Source: Pseudomonas flavescens (lineage in GTDB: Bacteria > Pseudomonadota > Gammaproteobacteria > Pseudomonadales > Pseudomonadaceae). Taken from it: 64,000 bases of DNA. Location of the stretch: positions 2,728,001 to 2,792,000 of the forward strand of contig NZ_JACBYV010000001.1 of NCBI RefSeq assembly GCF_013408425.1. Direction: 5' to 3'. A program made the translations under genes and the position numbers. Below are positions 49,642-57,111 of the stretch, piece after piece. The notes beneath the pieces are model-generated. The model made no database searches. It had not been told where the DNA came from and was given only the letters and a program-made list of their open reading frames with translations. Each line of letters starts with the position of its first letter. The first letter of the stretch is position 1.

Positions 49642-51435
49642 TTAGCGCCGCGCCTTGCCCGGCAGGATCGAACCCAGCACCTGCTTGGTGGCCTGCCGAA
49701 TGATCCCGCCCTGATTCGGGTCGCCTTGCCACAGCGCGGAAGCGAACGCCTTGGCCTGAGCCAGGGTGATGTGCGGCGGCAGCGGCGGTACGTCTGGATC
49801 GGTCTTGAATTCGATCAGCACCGGCCGGTCCGAAGCGAAGGCTTGCTCCCAGGCCTGGGCGACATCCTCTTCGCGGTCGACGTAGATACCTTTCAGGCCG
49901 ATGGATTCGGCGAACTGGTGATAGGGCACGTTGGGAATGTCCTGAGACGCTGAAAACTTCGCATCCCCCTCCATCGCCCGCTGTTCCCAGGTCACCTGGT
50001 TGAGGTCTTCATTGTTGAAAACCGCGCAGATCCAGCGTTTGTCCTGCCACTGCTGCCAATACTTGGCGACGGTGATCAACTCGGCCATGTTGTTCATCTG
50101 CATCGCGCCGTCTCCCACCAGCGCGACAACCGGTCGATCCGGGTGGGCGAACTTGGCGGCGATCGCATAGGGCACCGCCGCCCCCATCGACGCCAGGCCG
50201 CCGGACAGGGAACAGAGCATGTCTTCGCGGATCTTCACGTCACGGGCGAACCAGTTGGCACAGGAGCCCGAGTCGCAGGTGACCACCGCGCGATCCGGCA
50301 GGCGCGGCGACAACTCGTAGGCGACCCGCTGCGGGTTGATCGGCGATGCAGAAGCCATGGCGCGGCGCTGCAGGGTGGTTTCCCACTGCGCCGTCCAGCG
50401 CTCGATGCGCTTGCGCCAGGTGCGCAGTTTCTTGCGCTCGAGTAACGGCAACAGAGCCCGTAGGGTATCGGCTGAATCCCCCTGCAGGTTGACCTCCATG
50501 GGGTAACGCAAGCCGAGCATGTCCGCCTGAATATCGATCTGCACCCCTCGGGCCTGGCCTTCCTTGGGCAGGAACTCGGCGTAGGGAAAGCCGGAGCCGA
50601 TCATCAGCAGGGTGTCGCACTCGTTCATCATCTGGTAGCTGGGCTTGGTGCCCAGCAGGCCGATGGAGCCAGTCACCCAGGGCAGTTCATCGGGCAGCAC
50701 CGCCTTGCCCAGCAGTGCCTTGGCGACACCGGCACCGAGCAATTCAGCGATCTGCGCCACTTCCCTGCTCGCCCCCAACGCGCCAGCACCGACCAGAATG
50801 GCCACTTTCTTGCCCGCGTTGAGCACCTCGGCGGCACGCTGCAAGTCAGCGTCGTAAGGCACCACCCGTGGACGGCTGTAGCCAACCCCGGAATGCAGGG
50901 TGCCATGCTCGCGAGCCGGCTCCTCGTAGGGCAGCGTTTGCAGGTCGTTGGGCAGGATGATAGCGGTTACCCGGCGATCGCCCAGCGCCGTGCGGATGCT
51001 GCGGTCCACCAGATGACGGACCTGCGCCGGCGAGCTGGCCTGCTGCACGAAGGCGCCGGCCACGTCCTTGAACATCGACAGCAGATCGACTTCCTGCTGG
51101 TAATGCCCACCCAACGCATTGCGGGCCTGCTGGCCGACGATGGCCAGTACCGGCATATGGTCCATGCGCGCGTCGTACAGACCGGTGAGCAGGTGGGTGG
51201 CACCCGGGCCGGAGGTGGCGATGCACACGCCCAGGTCGCCAGAGAACTTGGCATCGGCCGAGGCCATGAAAGCGGCCATCTCTTCGTGGCGGGCCTGGAT
51301 GAAACGGATCTTGCCGTCGGCTCTGGCCAGGGCGCCGAACACACCGTTGATGCCGTCACCCGGGTAACCGTAAATACGTCGCACGCCCCACTCATGGAGG
51401 CGTTCGACGATGAAATCTGCGACTGTCATGCTCAT
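49642..51435 (-). CDS. Thiamine-diphosphate enzyme, pyruvate oxidase/dehydrogenase-like
   Basis: The 597-residue product has the three ThDP-enzyme domains. The N-terminal PYR domain carries the ThDP-activating Glu in ARHEEMAAFM; the middle domain has GAGALGASREVA; the PP domain has the Mg2+/ThDP motif GDGAMQMNNMAELITVAKYW. The family is that of PoxB and YdaP (pyruvate to acetate, quinone reduction) rather than acetolactate synthase, but the exact reaction is uncertain. There are two possible ATGs (51435 and 51429). It is 257 bp upstream of the SDR gene and divergent from the small-protein cluster. Confidence 0.85.
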   Translation of the reverse strand: MSMTVADFIVERLHEWGVRRIYGYPGDGINGVFGALARADGKIRFIQARHEEMAAFMASADAKFSGDLGVCIATSGPGATHLLTGLYDARMDHMPVLAIVGQQARNALGGHYQQEVDLLSMFKDVAGAFVQQASSPAQVRHLVDRSIRTALGDRRVTAIILPNDLQTLPYEEPAREHGTLHSGVGYSRPRVVPYDADLQRAAEVLNAGKKVAILVGAGALGASREVAQIAELLGAGVAKALLGKAVLPDELPWVTGSIGLLGTKPSYQMMNECDTLLMIGSGFPYAEFLPKEGQARGVQIDIQADMLGLRYPMEVNLQGDSADTLRALLPLLERKKLRTWRKRIERWTAQWETTLQRRAMASASPINPQRVAYELSPRLPDRAVVTCDSGSCANWFARDVKIREDMLCSLSGGLASMGAAVPYAIAAKFAHPDRPVVALVGDGAMQMNNMAELITVAKYWQQWQDKRWICAVFNNEDLNQVTWEQRAMEGDAKFSASQDIPNVPYHQFAESIGLKGIYVDREEDVAQAWEQAFASDRPVLIEFKTDPDVPPLPPHITLAQAKAFASALWQGDPNQGGIIRQATKQVLGSILPGKARR

Positions 51436-51661
51436 GGAAAACTCGCTCGAAGTTCAGGCCCATAAAGGGCCGACATGGATGGAGTTGCCACGCGGCGTTC
51501 AGCGTGCGCGACGGATCGCCCGGACAGCTTCACTGCCGGGCGCAGGGATCTTGACCGGGCCCGCAGCGCAGAGGTTTAAGGTTTCTGCCGGAGGCCGCTG
51601 CGCCTGTGCCAGGCTGGGGCCTGGCGATGGCGGCATGCGCATGTCTCTTGGCAAAAAGATC

Positions 51662-51688
51662 GAACATGCAGCGCGTGCGACCCTCAAA
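51662..51688 (+). promoter_or_regulatory. AlgU (sigma-22/sigma-E)-like promoter
   Basis: GAACAT-N16-TCAAA is close to the AlgU consensus (GAACTT-N16/17-TCTGA) with correct spacing. It would start transcription near 51695, 26 bp before the small gene at 51721. Some AlgU promoters have TCCAAA-like -10 boxes. Confidence 0.45.
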
Positions 51689-51720
51689 CCACCAAGAGCA
51701 TCGAGAGCGGAGGGAAGGTA

Positions 51721-51858
51721 ATGACCCAGCGACTACCAGAGGACCCTACCCAGGCCCCAGGCACACTGGACACGCCAGGCGAGCAGCCTCCCCTCGGCCA
51801 TCCCCAGGAACCGGACAACGATGTACTGCCGGACAAGCCTCAGCCCGATCCGGTTTGA
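51721..51858 (+). CDS. Small proline-rich protein, unknown function
   Basis: A 45-codon gene with an excellent SD (GGAGGGAAGG before ATG). The product is very rich in Pro, Gln, Asp and Glu, starting MTQRLPEDPTQAPGT and ending PQPDPV; it is probably disordered and has no hydrophobic segment. It is the first gene of the small-protein cluster and lies 45 bp before the next. No family recognised. Confidence 0.65.
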   Translation: MTQRLPEDPTQAPGTLDTPGEQPPLGHPQEPDNDVLPDKPQPDPV

Positions 51859-51903
51859 GCGCGCTGATCCAGCTTCCATCAACTACCAGGCAGGAGTGAA
51901 CCC

Positions 51904-52329
51904 ATGGTCGCCTTCGAACCGCAGTCGCAACCCACCCGAGAGGGCCCGGCACGCCAGAACGTGAGAGGCTGGGAGCGCTTGCTGTCGATCGGTGGCGGTC
52001 TGTTGCTGGCTGCCCTGGGCGCCAGCAAGCAGGGCCAGCAGGGTAATCGCCAATTGAGTGCCGGCGGCCTGCTGTTGCTGCGTGGTCTGAGCGGTCATTG
52101 CAGCGTGAAGAGTGCAGCGCGAGATCCCCTCGAAGAAATCCGCTACCTGCGTGCCCGGGTCCAGCGTCTGCAGGAGCTGGTACTGATGGCCGAAGAGCTG
52201 GCAGACCGAACGCGCTCACCCGCGGTGACACCAGTGTCCCCTGCACCGGTTACGCCAGTCACGCCCGCGCCCGTGAATATCGATACGCCCCTTGCAGACG
52301 AACTCGCCGGTCGCGAGCACAGCCGATAA
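51904..52329 (+). CDS. DUF2892-like small membrane protein
   Basis: The 141-residue product has the DUF2892-type stretch NVRGWERLLSIGGGLLLAALG and a second hydrophobic segment (LSAGGLLLLRGLSG). A helical section (DPLEEIRYLRARVQRLQELVLMAEEL) and a Pro/Val/Thr-rich tail follow. GGAG lies seven bases before the ATG. Probably an inner-membrane protein; function unknown. Confidence 0.75.
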   Translation: MVAFEPQSQPTREGPARQNVRGWERLLSIGGGLLLAALGASKQGQQGNRQLSAGGLLLLRGLSGHCSVKSAARDPLEEIRYLRARVQRLQELVLMAEELADRTRSPAVTPVSPAPVTPVTPAPVNIDTPLADELAGREHSR

Positions 52330-52371
52330 CGACGACGTACAGCCCTTTCAATCACGAACAGGTGTAGCCAC

Positions 52372-52785
52372 ATGGATAACGACAGCAAAGAACGGCCTCA
52401 CAAGCGCCCAGGCAAGATCATTTCCGGGCACTGGCAACAGGATGCTCAGGAGCAGCTGCGCGCACGCATCCAGGCCGATCAGTCGCACACCGACGAACTC
52501 GAAGCACTGGCCCAGGTCGCCCGCTCGACCATCGCCGACCTGGAAAATCTCGATGCAGCGCCATCTGCCGACCGCCTGCAAGAGGCGGCACGGCAGCTCG
52601 CCGCCCTGCGCGATGCCCTGAACAACGCCAGTGGGCACGCCGTACACACCGTCGACCGCTTCGCCCATACCCACCCGTTCTGGCTGGCAGCTGCCGGTCT
52701 GGCCGCAGGTTTCCTGGCCAGCCGCGTGCTGCTCAAGCGCGAGCGTCGGCTGGAACGTCACGTAGGAAAAGGAGTTCTGCAATGA
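52372..52785 (+). CDS. Small C-tail-anchored protein, ElaB/YqjD-like
   Basis: The 137-residue product is hydrophilic and helical for about 100 residues. It has one transmembrane segment near the C terminus (FWLAAAGLAAGFLASRVLL) followed by a basic tail. This layout resembles the stationary-phase proteins ElaB/YqjD, which tether ribosomes to the membrane in E. coli; sequence similarity is not strong by eye. Its stop overlaps the next gene as ATGA. Confidence 0.7.
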   Translation: MDNDSKERPHKRPGKIISGHWQQDAQEQLRARIQADQSHTDELEALAQVARSTIADLENLDAAPSADRLQEAARQLAALRDALNNASGHAVHTVDRFAHTHPFWLAAAGLAAGFLASRVLLKRERRLERHVGKGVLQ

Positions 52786-53186
52786 CCGAAGACCCGCGGC
52801 AACCTCCGGTAGAGCCTTCCCTGCTCGGCCTGCTGCGCCAGCTGACCCGTGAAGTGCAGACGCTCTTCACCAAGGAACTGGCGCTGGCCAAGGTCGAGCT
52901 CAATGCCTCCCTGCAAGCCACCAAGACCGGCATCGCTGCCGTGGCTGGCGGTGCCATCGTGCTGCTCTGTGGCGTGCTGATGCTGCTGCTTTCGGCCGTG
53001 TACGGATTGAGCACCGTGGTGGCGCCCTGGCTGGCTGCGCTGATCGTCGGGGTGGTGGTCATCATTATCGGCCTGGTCATGCTCAAGGTCGGCCAGCAAA
53101 AATTCACGCCCTCTCAACTCACCCCCGAACGCACCCTGGACTCCTTGCAGAAAGACAAGGAAGCCGTGCAGAGGCAAATGTCATGA
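52782..53186 (+). CDS. Phage-holin-superfamily/YqjE-like membrane protein
   Basis: A 134-residue protein with two hydrophobic segments (AVAGGAIVLLCGVLMLLLSAVYGL and WLAALIVGVVVIIIGLVMLKV) after a helical N terminus (LLRQLTREVQTLFTKELALAKVEL). These features match the YqjE/holin-3-type family. Four-base overlaps with the genes on both sides show one operon. It would sit in the inner membrane. Confidence 0.78.
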   Translation: MTEDPRQPPVEPSLLGLLRQLTREVQTLFTKELALAKVELNASLQATKTGIAAVAGGAIVLLCGVLMLLLSAVYGLSTVVAPWLAALIVGVVVIIIGLVMLKVGQQKFTPSQLTPERTLDSLQKDKEAVQRQMS

Positions 53187-53833
53187 GTACCCACAGCACC
53201 ATCGCAGCCGAATCGCTCAAGTCTCCGGAAGTGCTCGAGCAGGAAATCGATCAGCAGCGCAGCCGCATCGACGCATTGATCGATAATGTGGAAGCACGCC
53301 TGACGCCCCAGCGCCTGATCGATCAGGCGCTCGCCTACGGCCGTGAAAGCGGTGGGCTGGAAATGGCCGAACGGCTGGGGCAGACCCTCAAGGCCAACCC
53401 AGTTCCAGTGGCCATGACCGCCATCGGCCTGGCCTGGCTGGCCGTGGAACAGACCCGCGGTCGCCCGCAGCCAGCTGAGCGATTCGCCGAACCGGCCGAC
53501 CACGAGTCACTTGCCGACGCACTGCGCGAAGCCCGGCAGTCCCTGGACCAGGGCACTCACGCAGCCAGGCAGAAGCTGCACGACCTCGCGGACAGCGCCG
53601 AGGCGGTTAAGAATCAGGTGAAACAGGGTGCCGACACATTGAACGTGGCGTTGCATCGCCACCCATGGAAATTCGCCGCGGCCGGTTTGGCCCTGGGCGC
53701 GGTGGTCGGCCTTCTCGGCACGAGCCGCAAGAAAGAAGTGGAAATTGAAGTCGAGCGCTACGACGTGCCGGACATCATCGACGGCTTCGACGATCTGGAC
53801 GACGAACCGCCCTTTCGCCCTGGCGCGATCTGA
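53183..53833 (+). CDS. DUF3618-containing membrane protein
   Basis: The 216-residue product has the DUF3618 start (LEQEIDQQRSRIDALIDNVEARLTPQRLID), a long helical middle with likely coiled coil, a C-terminal hydrophobic stretch (WKFAAAGLALGAVVGLLG) and a very acidic tail. With YqjD- and YqjE-like genes upstream, it completes the three-gene yqjD-yqjE-like cassette found in many proteobacteria. It is followed by a terminator. Confidence 0.8.
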   Translation: MSTHSTIAAESLKSPEVLEQEIDQQRSRIDALIDNVEARLTPQRLIDQALAYGRESGGLEMAERLGQTLKANPVPVAMTAIGLAWLAVEQTRGRPQPAERFAEPADHESLADALREARQSLDQGTHAARQKLHDLADSAEAVKNQVKQGADTLNVALHRHPWKFAAAGLALGAVVGLLGTSRKKEVEIEVERYDVPDIIDGFDDLDDEPPFRPGAI

Positions 53834-53912
53834 CCGCTACGGTCTCTTGCGGCCCAGGTGAAAGCCTGGCGTCCCAAGAGCAGGAATGCATCGATACACA
53901 ACGCAGAAACGA

Positions 53913-53936
53913 AAAAAGCGCCCTAGGGCGCTTTTC
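53913..53936 (+). terminator. Terminator after the small membrane-protein cluster
   Basis: AAAAGCGCC stem pairing with GGGCGCTTTT around a short CTA loop, followed by T residues. It also stands in front of tRNA-Asp on the other strand. Confidence 0.8.
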
Positions 53937-53977
53937 GCGTTGCTTCCGGGTGTTCAGTGGGCCCTGGAAGCTATATA

Positions 53978-54054
53978 TGGCGCAGCGGACGGGACTCGAA
54001 CCCGCGACCCCCGGCGTGACAGGCCGGTATTCTAACCGACTGAACTACCGCTGC
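53978..54054 (-). tRNA. tRNA-Asp (anticodon GUC)
   Basis: A 77-base cloverleaf on the minus strand: acceptor GCAGCGG/CCGCTGC, anticodon loop CTGTCAC, T arm GGGTTCGAGTCCC, encoded CCA. Confidence 0.95.
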
Positions 54055-54066
54055 GCATACCTCGAT

Positions 54067-54142
54067 TGGTGGGTGATGACGGGATCGAACCGCCGACCCT
54101 CTGCTTGTAAGGCAGATGCTCTCCCGGCTGAGCTAATCACCC
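54067..54142 (-). tRNA. tRNA-Val (anticodon UAC)
   Basis: A 76-base cloverleaf: acceptor GGGTGAT/ATCACCC, anticodon loop CTTACAA, encoded CCA. It lies 12 bp before tRNA-Asp, so the two are likely co-transcribed. Confidence 0.95.
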
Positions 54143-54462
54143 TTCACTCTCGAAGTGGGGCGCATTGTAGAGAGCGACCCGCACCTTGGCAACCCCCTTT
54201 GTGAAAAAAATTTATTGGCGTTCCAAAGGCTTAGGAATCATCACGGTTTCAGCGCACAAACCTGAGGCTGCCTCGATACAGGGTTGGCCTAATCCGCCGC
54301 TGGAAGGAATAATGCGCCCTCGCGCTGGTCTGATCGTCGCGCGGCGTATCGAACATCTGCCGCCAGACTGCCCACGCTCTGCACCGATGCAGAAGCCTTG
54401 CGCACGGACTCATGATTTTTTGCGCGCCAAGCGCGCGCCCGCAAACTGGAGACACACCGCTC
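54143..54462. other. 320-bp gap between tRNA-Val and rdgC
   Basis: This gap contains the tRNA-Val promoter region on the minus strand and the leader of rdgC. No named motif was seen. Confidence 0.35.
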
Positions 54463-55383
54463 ATGTGGTTTCGCAACCTGCTGGTCTACCGCCTCACCCA
54501 AGACGTTTCCTTCGAAACCGAAGCACTTGAAAAAGCCCTGTCCGCCAAGCCTGCCCGCCCCTGCGCCAGCCAGGAACTGGCGACCTATGGTTTCGTCGCC
54601 CCATTCGGCAAGGGCGCCGATGCGCCGCTGGTGCACGAGAGCCAGGGCTTCCTGCTGATTTCCGCACGCAAGGAAGAACGCATTCTGCCGGGTAGCGTGG
54701 TCAAGGACGCCGTGAAGGAAAAGGTCGACGAGATCGAAAGCGAGCAGATGCGCAAGGTCTACAAGAAGGAGCGCGAGCAGATCAAGGACGAAATCGTCCA
54801 GGCCTTCCTGCCGCGCGCCTTCATTCGCAAGTCGGCCACCTTCGCCGCCATCGCGCCAGCTCAGGGCCTGATCATCGTCAACGCCTCCAGCCCGAAGCGC
54901 GCCGAAGACCTGCTCTCCACCCTGCGTGAAGCCATCGGTTCTTTGCCAGTTCGCCCGCTGACCGTGAAGATCGCCCCAAGCGCGACCCTGACCGACTGGG
55001 TCAAGGCCCAGCAGGCAGCCGCCGACTTCCACGTGCTGGACGAGTGCGAGCTGCGCGACACCCACGAAGACGGCGGCATCGTGCGCTGCAAGCGTCAGGA
55101 TCTGACCGGCGAAGAAGTCCAGCTGCACATGAGCTCGGGCAAGCAGGTCACGCAACTGTCGCTGGCCTGGCAGGACAAGCTGTCCTTCGTGCTCGACGAC
55201 AAGCTGGTGGTCAAGCGCCTGAAGTTCGAAGACCTGCTGCAGGAACAGGCCGAGCAGGATGGCGGCGATGATGACCTGAGCCAGCAGGACGCCAGCTTCA
55301 CGCTGATGATGCTGACCCTGATCGAGTTCCTGCCAGCGCTGTTCGAAGCCCTGGGCGGCGAAGACACCCCGCAAGGCCTCTGA
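54463..55383 (+). CDS. rdgC: Recombination-associated protein RdgC
   Basis: RdgC is a nucleoid-associated ring-shaped DNA-binding protein that limits RecA loading. The 306-residue product starts [14 protein letters not shown], has [10 protein letters not shown] and [13 protein letters not shown], and is strongly charged in the middle ([15 protein letters not shown]). The ATG at 54463 gives the known N terminus, with GGAG about 11 bases upstream. A 9-bp stem (GGTGGACGG/CCGTCCACC at 55402-55427) follows but lacks a T run. Confidence 0.93.
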   Translation: MWFRNLLVYRLTQDVSFETEALEKALSAKPARPCASQELATYGFVAPFGKGADAPLVHESQGFLLISARKEERILPGSVVKDAVKEKVDEIESEQMRKVYKKEREQIKDEIVQAFLPRAFIRKSATFAAIAPAQGLIIVNASSPKRAEDLLSTLREAIGSLPVRPLTVKIAPSATLTDWVKAQQAAADFHVLDECELRDTHEDGGIVRCKRQDLTGEEVQLHMSSGKQVTQLSLAWQDKLSFVLDDKLVVKRLKFEDLLQEQAEQDGGDDDLSQQDASFTLMMLTLIEFLPALFEALGGEDTPQGL

Positions 55384-55575
55384 GATAGCGCCAATCAGTC
55401 AGGTGGACGGCGCCTTGTCCGTCCACCGCGCTACGCTCACATGGCGCACGTCAAAAGCGCCCCGCGTCACTGCGCTGCCGTCACCTCTGACACCCGCGCC
55501 AGCATCCAACAATAACCAGCTCCGCACGCTCTTCCGGCCGCGGAGCCCGCTACACGTCATTACGGAATCTCCGCC

Positions 55576-56514
55576 ATGTCTGCGCTGATCGCTCTGAGCC
55601 GCTTCGTCGGTAACACCTTCGCCATTTGGGTCCTGCTCTTCGCCGTTCTGGCGTTCGTGATCCCCAGTGCGTTTCTGCCGCTGACCTCGTGGATCGTGCC
55701 ACTGCTCGGGCTGATCATGTTCGGCATGGGCCTGACCCTCAAGGCCGAAGATTTTCGTGAAGTGGCCCGGCGACCGGGGCGCGTGCTGGTCGGCGTGCTG
55801 GCCCAGTTCATCATCATGCCGGGCCTGGCCTGGCTGCTGTGCAAACTGTTCGCCTTGCCTGCGGAAATCGCCGTGGGCGTGATTCTGGTCGGCTGCTGCC
55901 CTGGTGGTACGGCGTCCAACGTGATCACCTGGTTCGCCCGTGGTGACGTCGCCCTGTCGGTATCGATCACCTCGGTGACCACGCTGATGGCACCCGTGGT
56001 GACACCGGCACTGATCTGGCTGCTGGCTTCGGAATGGCTGCCGGTGTCTTTCTGGGCGATGTTCGTGTCGATCCTCCAGGTAGTACTGTTGCCGATCATC
56101 ATTGGTCTGGTGGTACAGCGCGTGCTGGGTGATCGGGTCAAGGTTGCGGTGGATATTCTGCCGCTGGTTTCGGTGCTGTCCATCGTCGCCATCGTCGCTG
56201 CTGTTGTCGCCGCCAGTCAGGCGAAAATCGCCGAATCCGGCCTGCTGATCATGGCCGTCGTGGTCCTGCACAACAGCCTGGGCCTGGGCCTGGGCTACCT
56301 GGCTGGCGTACTGACCGGCATGCCGCTGGCGCAGCGCAAGACGCTGTCCATCGAAGTCGGCATGCAGAACTCCGGGCTCGGCGCTGCCCTGGCAAGCGCC
56401 CACTTCTCGCCGTTGGCGGCGGTTCCCAGCGCGTTGTTCAGCGTGTGGCACAACCTCTCCGGTGCACTGCTGGCGACCTTCCTGCGCCGCATGAAGGACG
56501 ACCGGGACAAGTGA
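55576..56514 (+). CDS. Bile acid:sodium symporter family transporter
   Basis: A 312-residue BASS-family membrane protein with about nine or ten helices. Motifs include the VGCCPGGTASNVITWFARGDVALSVSITSVTTLMAP stretch and IEVGMQNSGLGAALASAHFSP, both conserved in the family. In bacteria these carriers take up various organic anions with Na+; substrate unknown. It is followed, 223 bp later, by the guanidine exporter with its riboswitch. Confidence 0.9.
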   Translation: MSALIALSRFVGNTFAIWVLLFAVLAFVIPSAFLPLTSWIVPLLGLIMFGMGLTLKAEDFREVARRPGRVLVGVLAQFIIMPGLAWLLCKLFALPAEIAVGVILVGCCPGGTASNVITWFARGDVALSVSITSVTTLMAPVVTPALIWLLASEWLPVSFWAMFVSILQVVLLPIIIGLVVQRVLGDRVKVAVDILPLVSVLSIVAIVAAVVAASQAKIAESGLLIMAVVVLHNSLGLGLGYLAGVLTGMPLAQRKTLSIEVGMQNSGLGAALASAHFSPLAAVPSALFSVWHNLSGALLATFLRRMKDDRDK

Positions 56515-56671
56515 CCGACGCACCTGCAGGGTGGGCCGGGCGGCGATCCGCTTCGGCCCACCAAATTCGCATGCCCAGTTCCTAACGGCATTGCCCACGC
56601 GGCATAGGAGGCGATCGGACCCCCTCTGCGTTTTGCCCCGCCAGACACTTCATGCACAATAGTGGGGCACG

Positions 56672-56720
56672 CCGGGGACGACCCTGGGTTCGAGTGCCTT
56701 ACTGCCGGGGACGACCCCAC
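56672..56720 (+). promoter_or_regulatory. Guanidine-II riboswitch (mini-ykkC)
   Basis: Two hairpins with identical ACGA tetraloops: CCGGGG-ACGA-CCCTGG (56672-56687) and GGGG-ACGA-CCCC (56707-56718). The spacer is 19 bases. ACGR loops closed by G-C stems are the signature of this RNA. Guanidine binding joins the loops and frees the ribosome site (GGGAG at 56726-56730). It precedes sugE directly, its usual target. Confidence 0.88.
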
Positions 56721-56737
56721 CACACGGGAGTCGCTTT

Positions 56738-57055
56738 ATGTCCTGGATCATTCTGTTCTTCGCTGGCCTGTTCGAGGTCGGCTGGGCCGTCGGCCTGAAA
56801 TACACGGACGGCTTCACTCGCCCCCTGCCCACCCTCCTCACCGTCGCGGCGATGGTCGTCAGCCTGGGCCTGCTCGGCCTGGCCATGAAGGAGCTGCCCC
56901 TGGGCACCGCCTACGCCATCTGGACCGGCGTCGGCGCGGTGGGCACGGTGATCGCCGGCATCATCCTGTTTGGTGAGTCCATGGCGCTGATCCGCCTGGC
57001 CAGCGTGGCACTGATCATCTGCGGCCTGGTCGGGCTGAAGATGAGCCACGGTTGA
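56738..57055 (+). CDS. sugE: Guanidinium exporter Gdx/SugE (SMR family)
   Basis: A 105-residue four-helix small multidrug resistance protein that swaps guanidinium for protons. It starts [22 protein letters not shown] with the conserved Glu in helix 1 (FEVGW), then [22 protein letters not shown]. The Gdx-type residues around W and G in helix 1 and the riboswitch upstream both favour guanidinium over quaternary ammonium as substrate. A bidirectional terminator follows. Confidence 0.93.
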   Translation: MSWIILFFAGLFEVGWAVGLKYTDGFTRPLPTLLTVAAMVVSLGLLGLAMKELPLGTAYAIWTGVGAVGTVIAGIILFGESMALIRLASVALIICGLVGLKMSHG

Positions 57056-57060
57056 AATGA

Positions 57061-57086
57061 AAGAGCCCGCCGATTGGCGGGCTCTT
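57061..57086. terminator. Bidirectional terminator between sugE and the fusion gene
   Basis: AAGAGCCCGCC stem pairing with GGCGGGCTCTT around GATT, between two convergent genes. Confidence 0.8.
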
Positions 57087-57111
57087 CGTTGAGTGGCAGA
57101 GAAATCGCAGC

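Noticed and set aside
52782..53186. Phage remnant because of a holin-type protein
   Set aside because: Neighbours are YqjD-like and DUF3618 genes with overlapping starts, and no phage genes are near. It is the chromosomal YqjE-type cassette.
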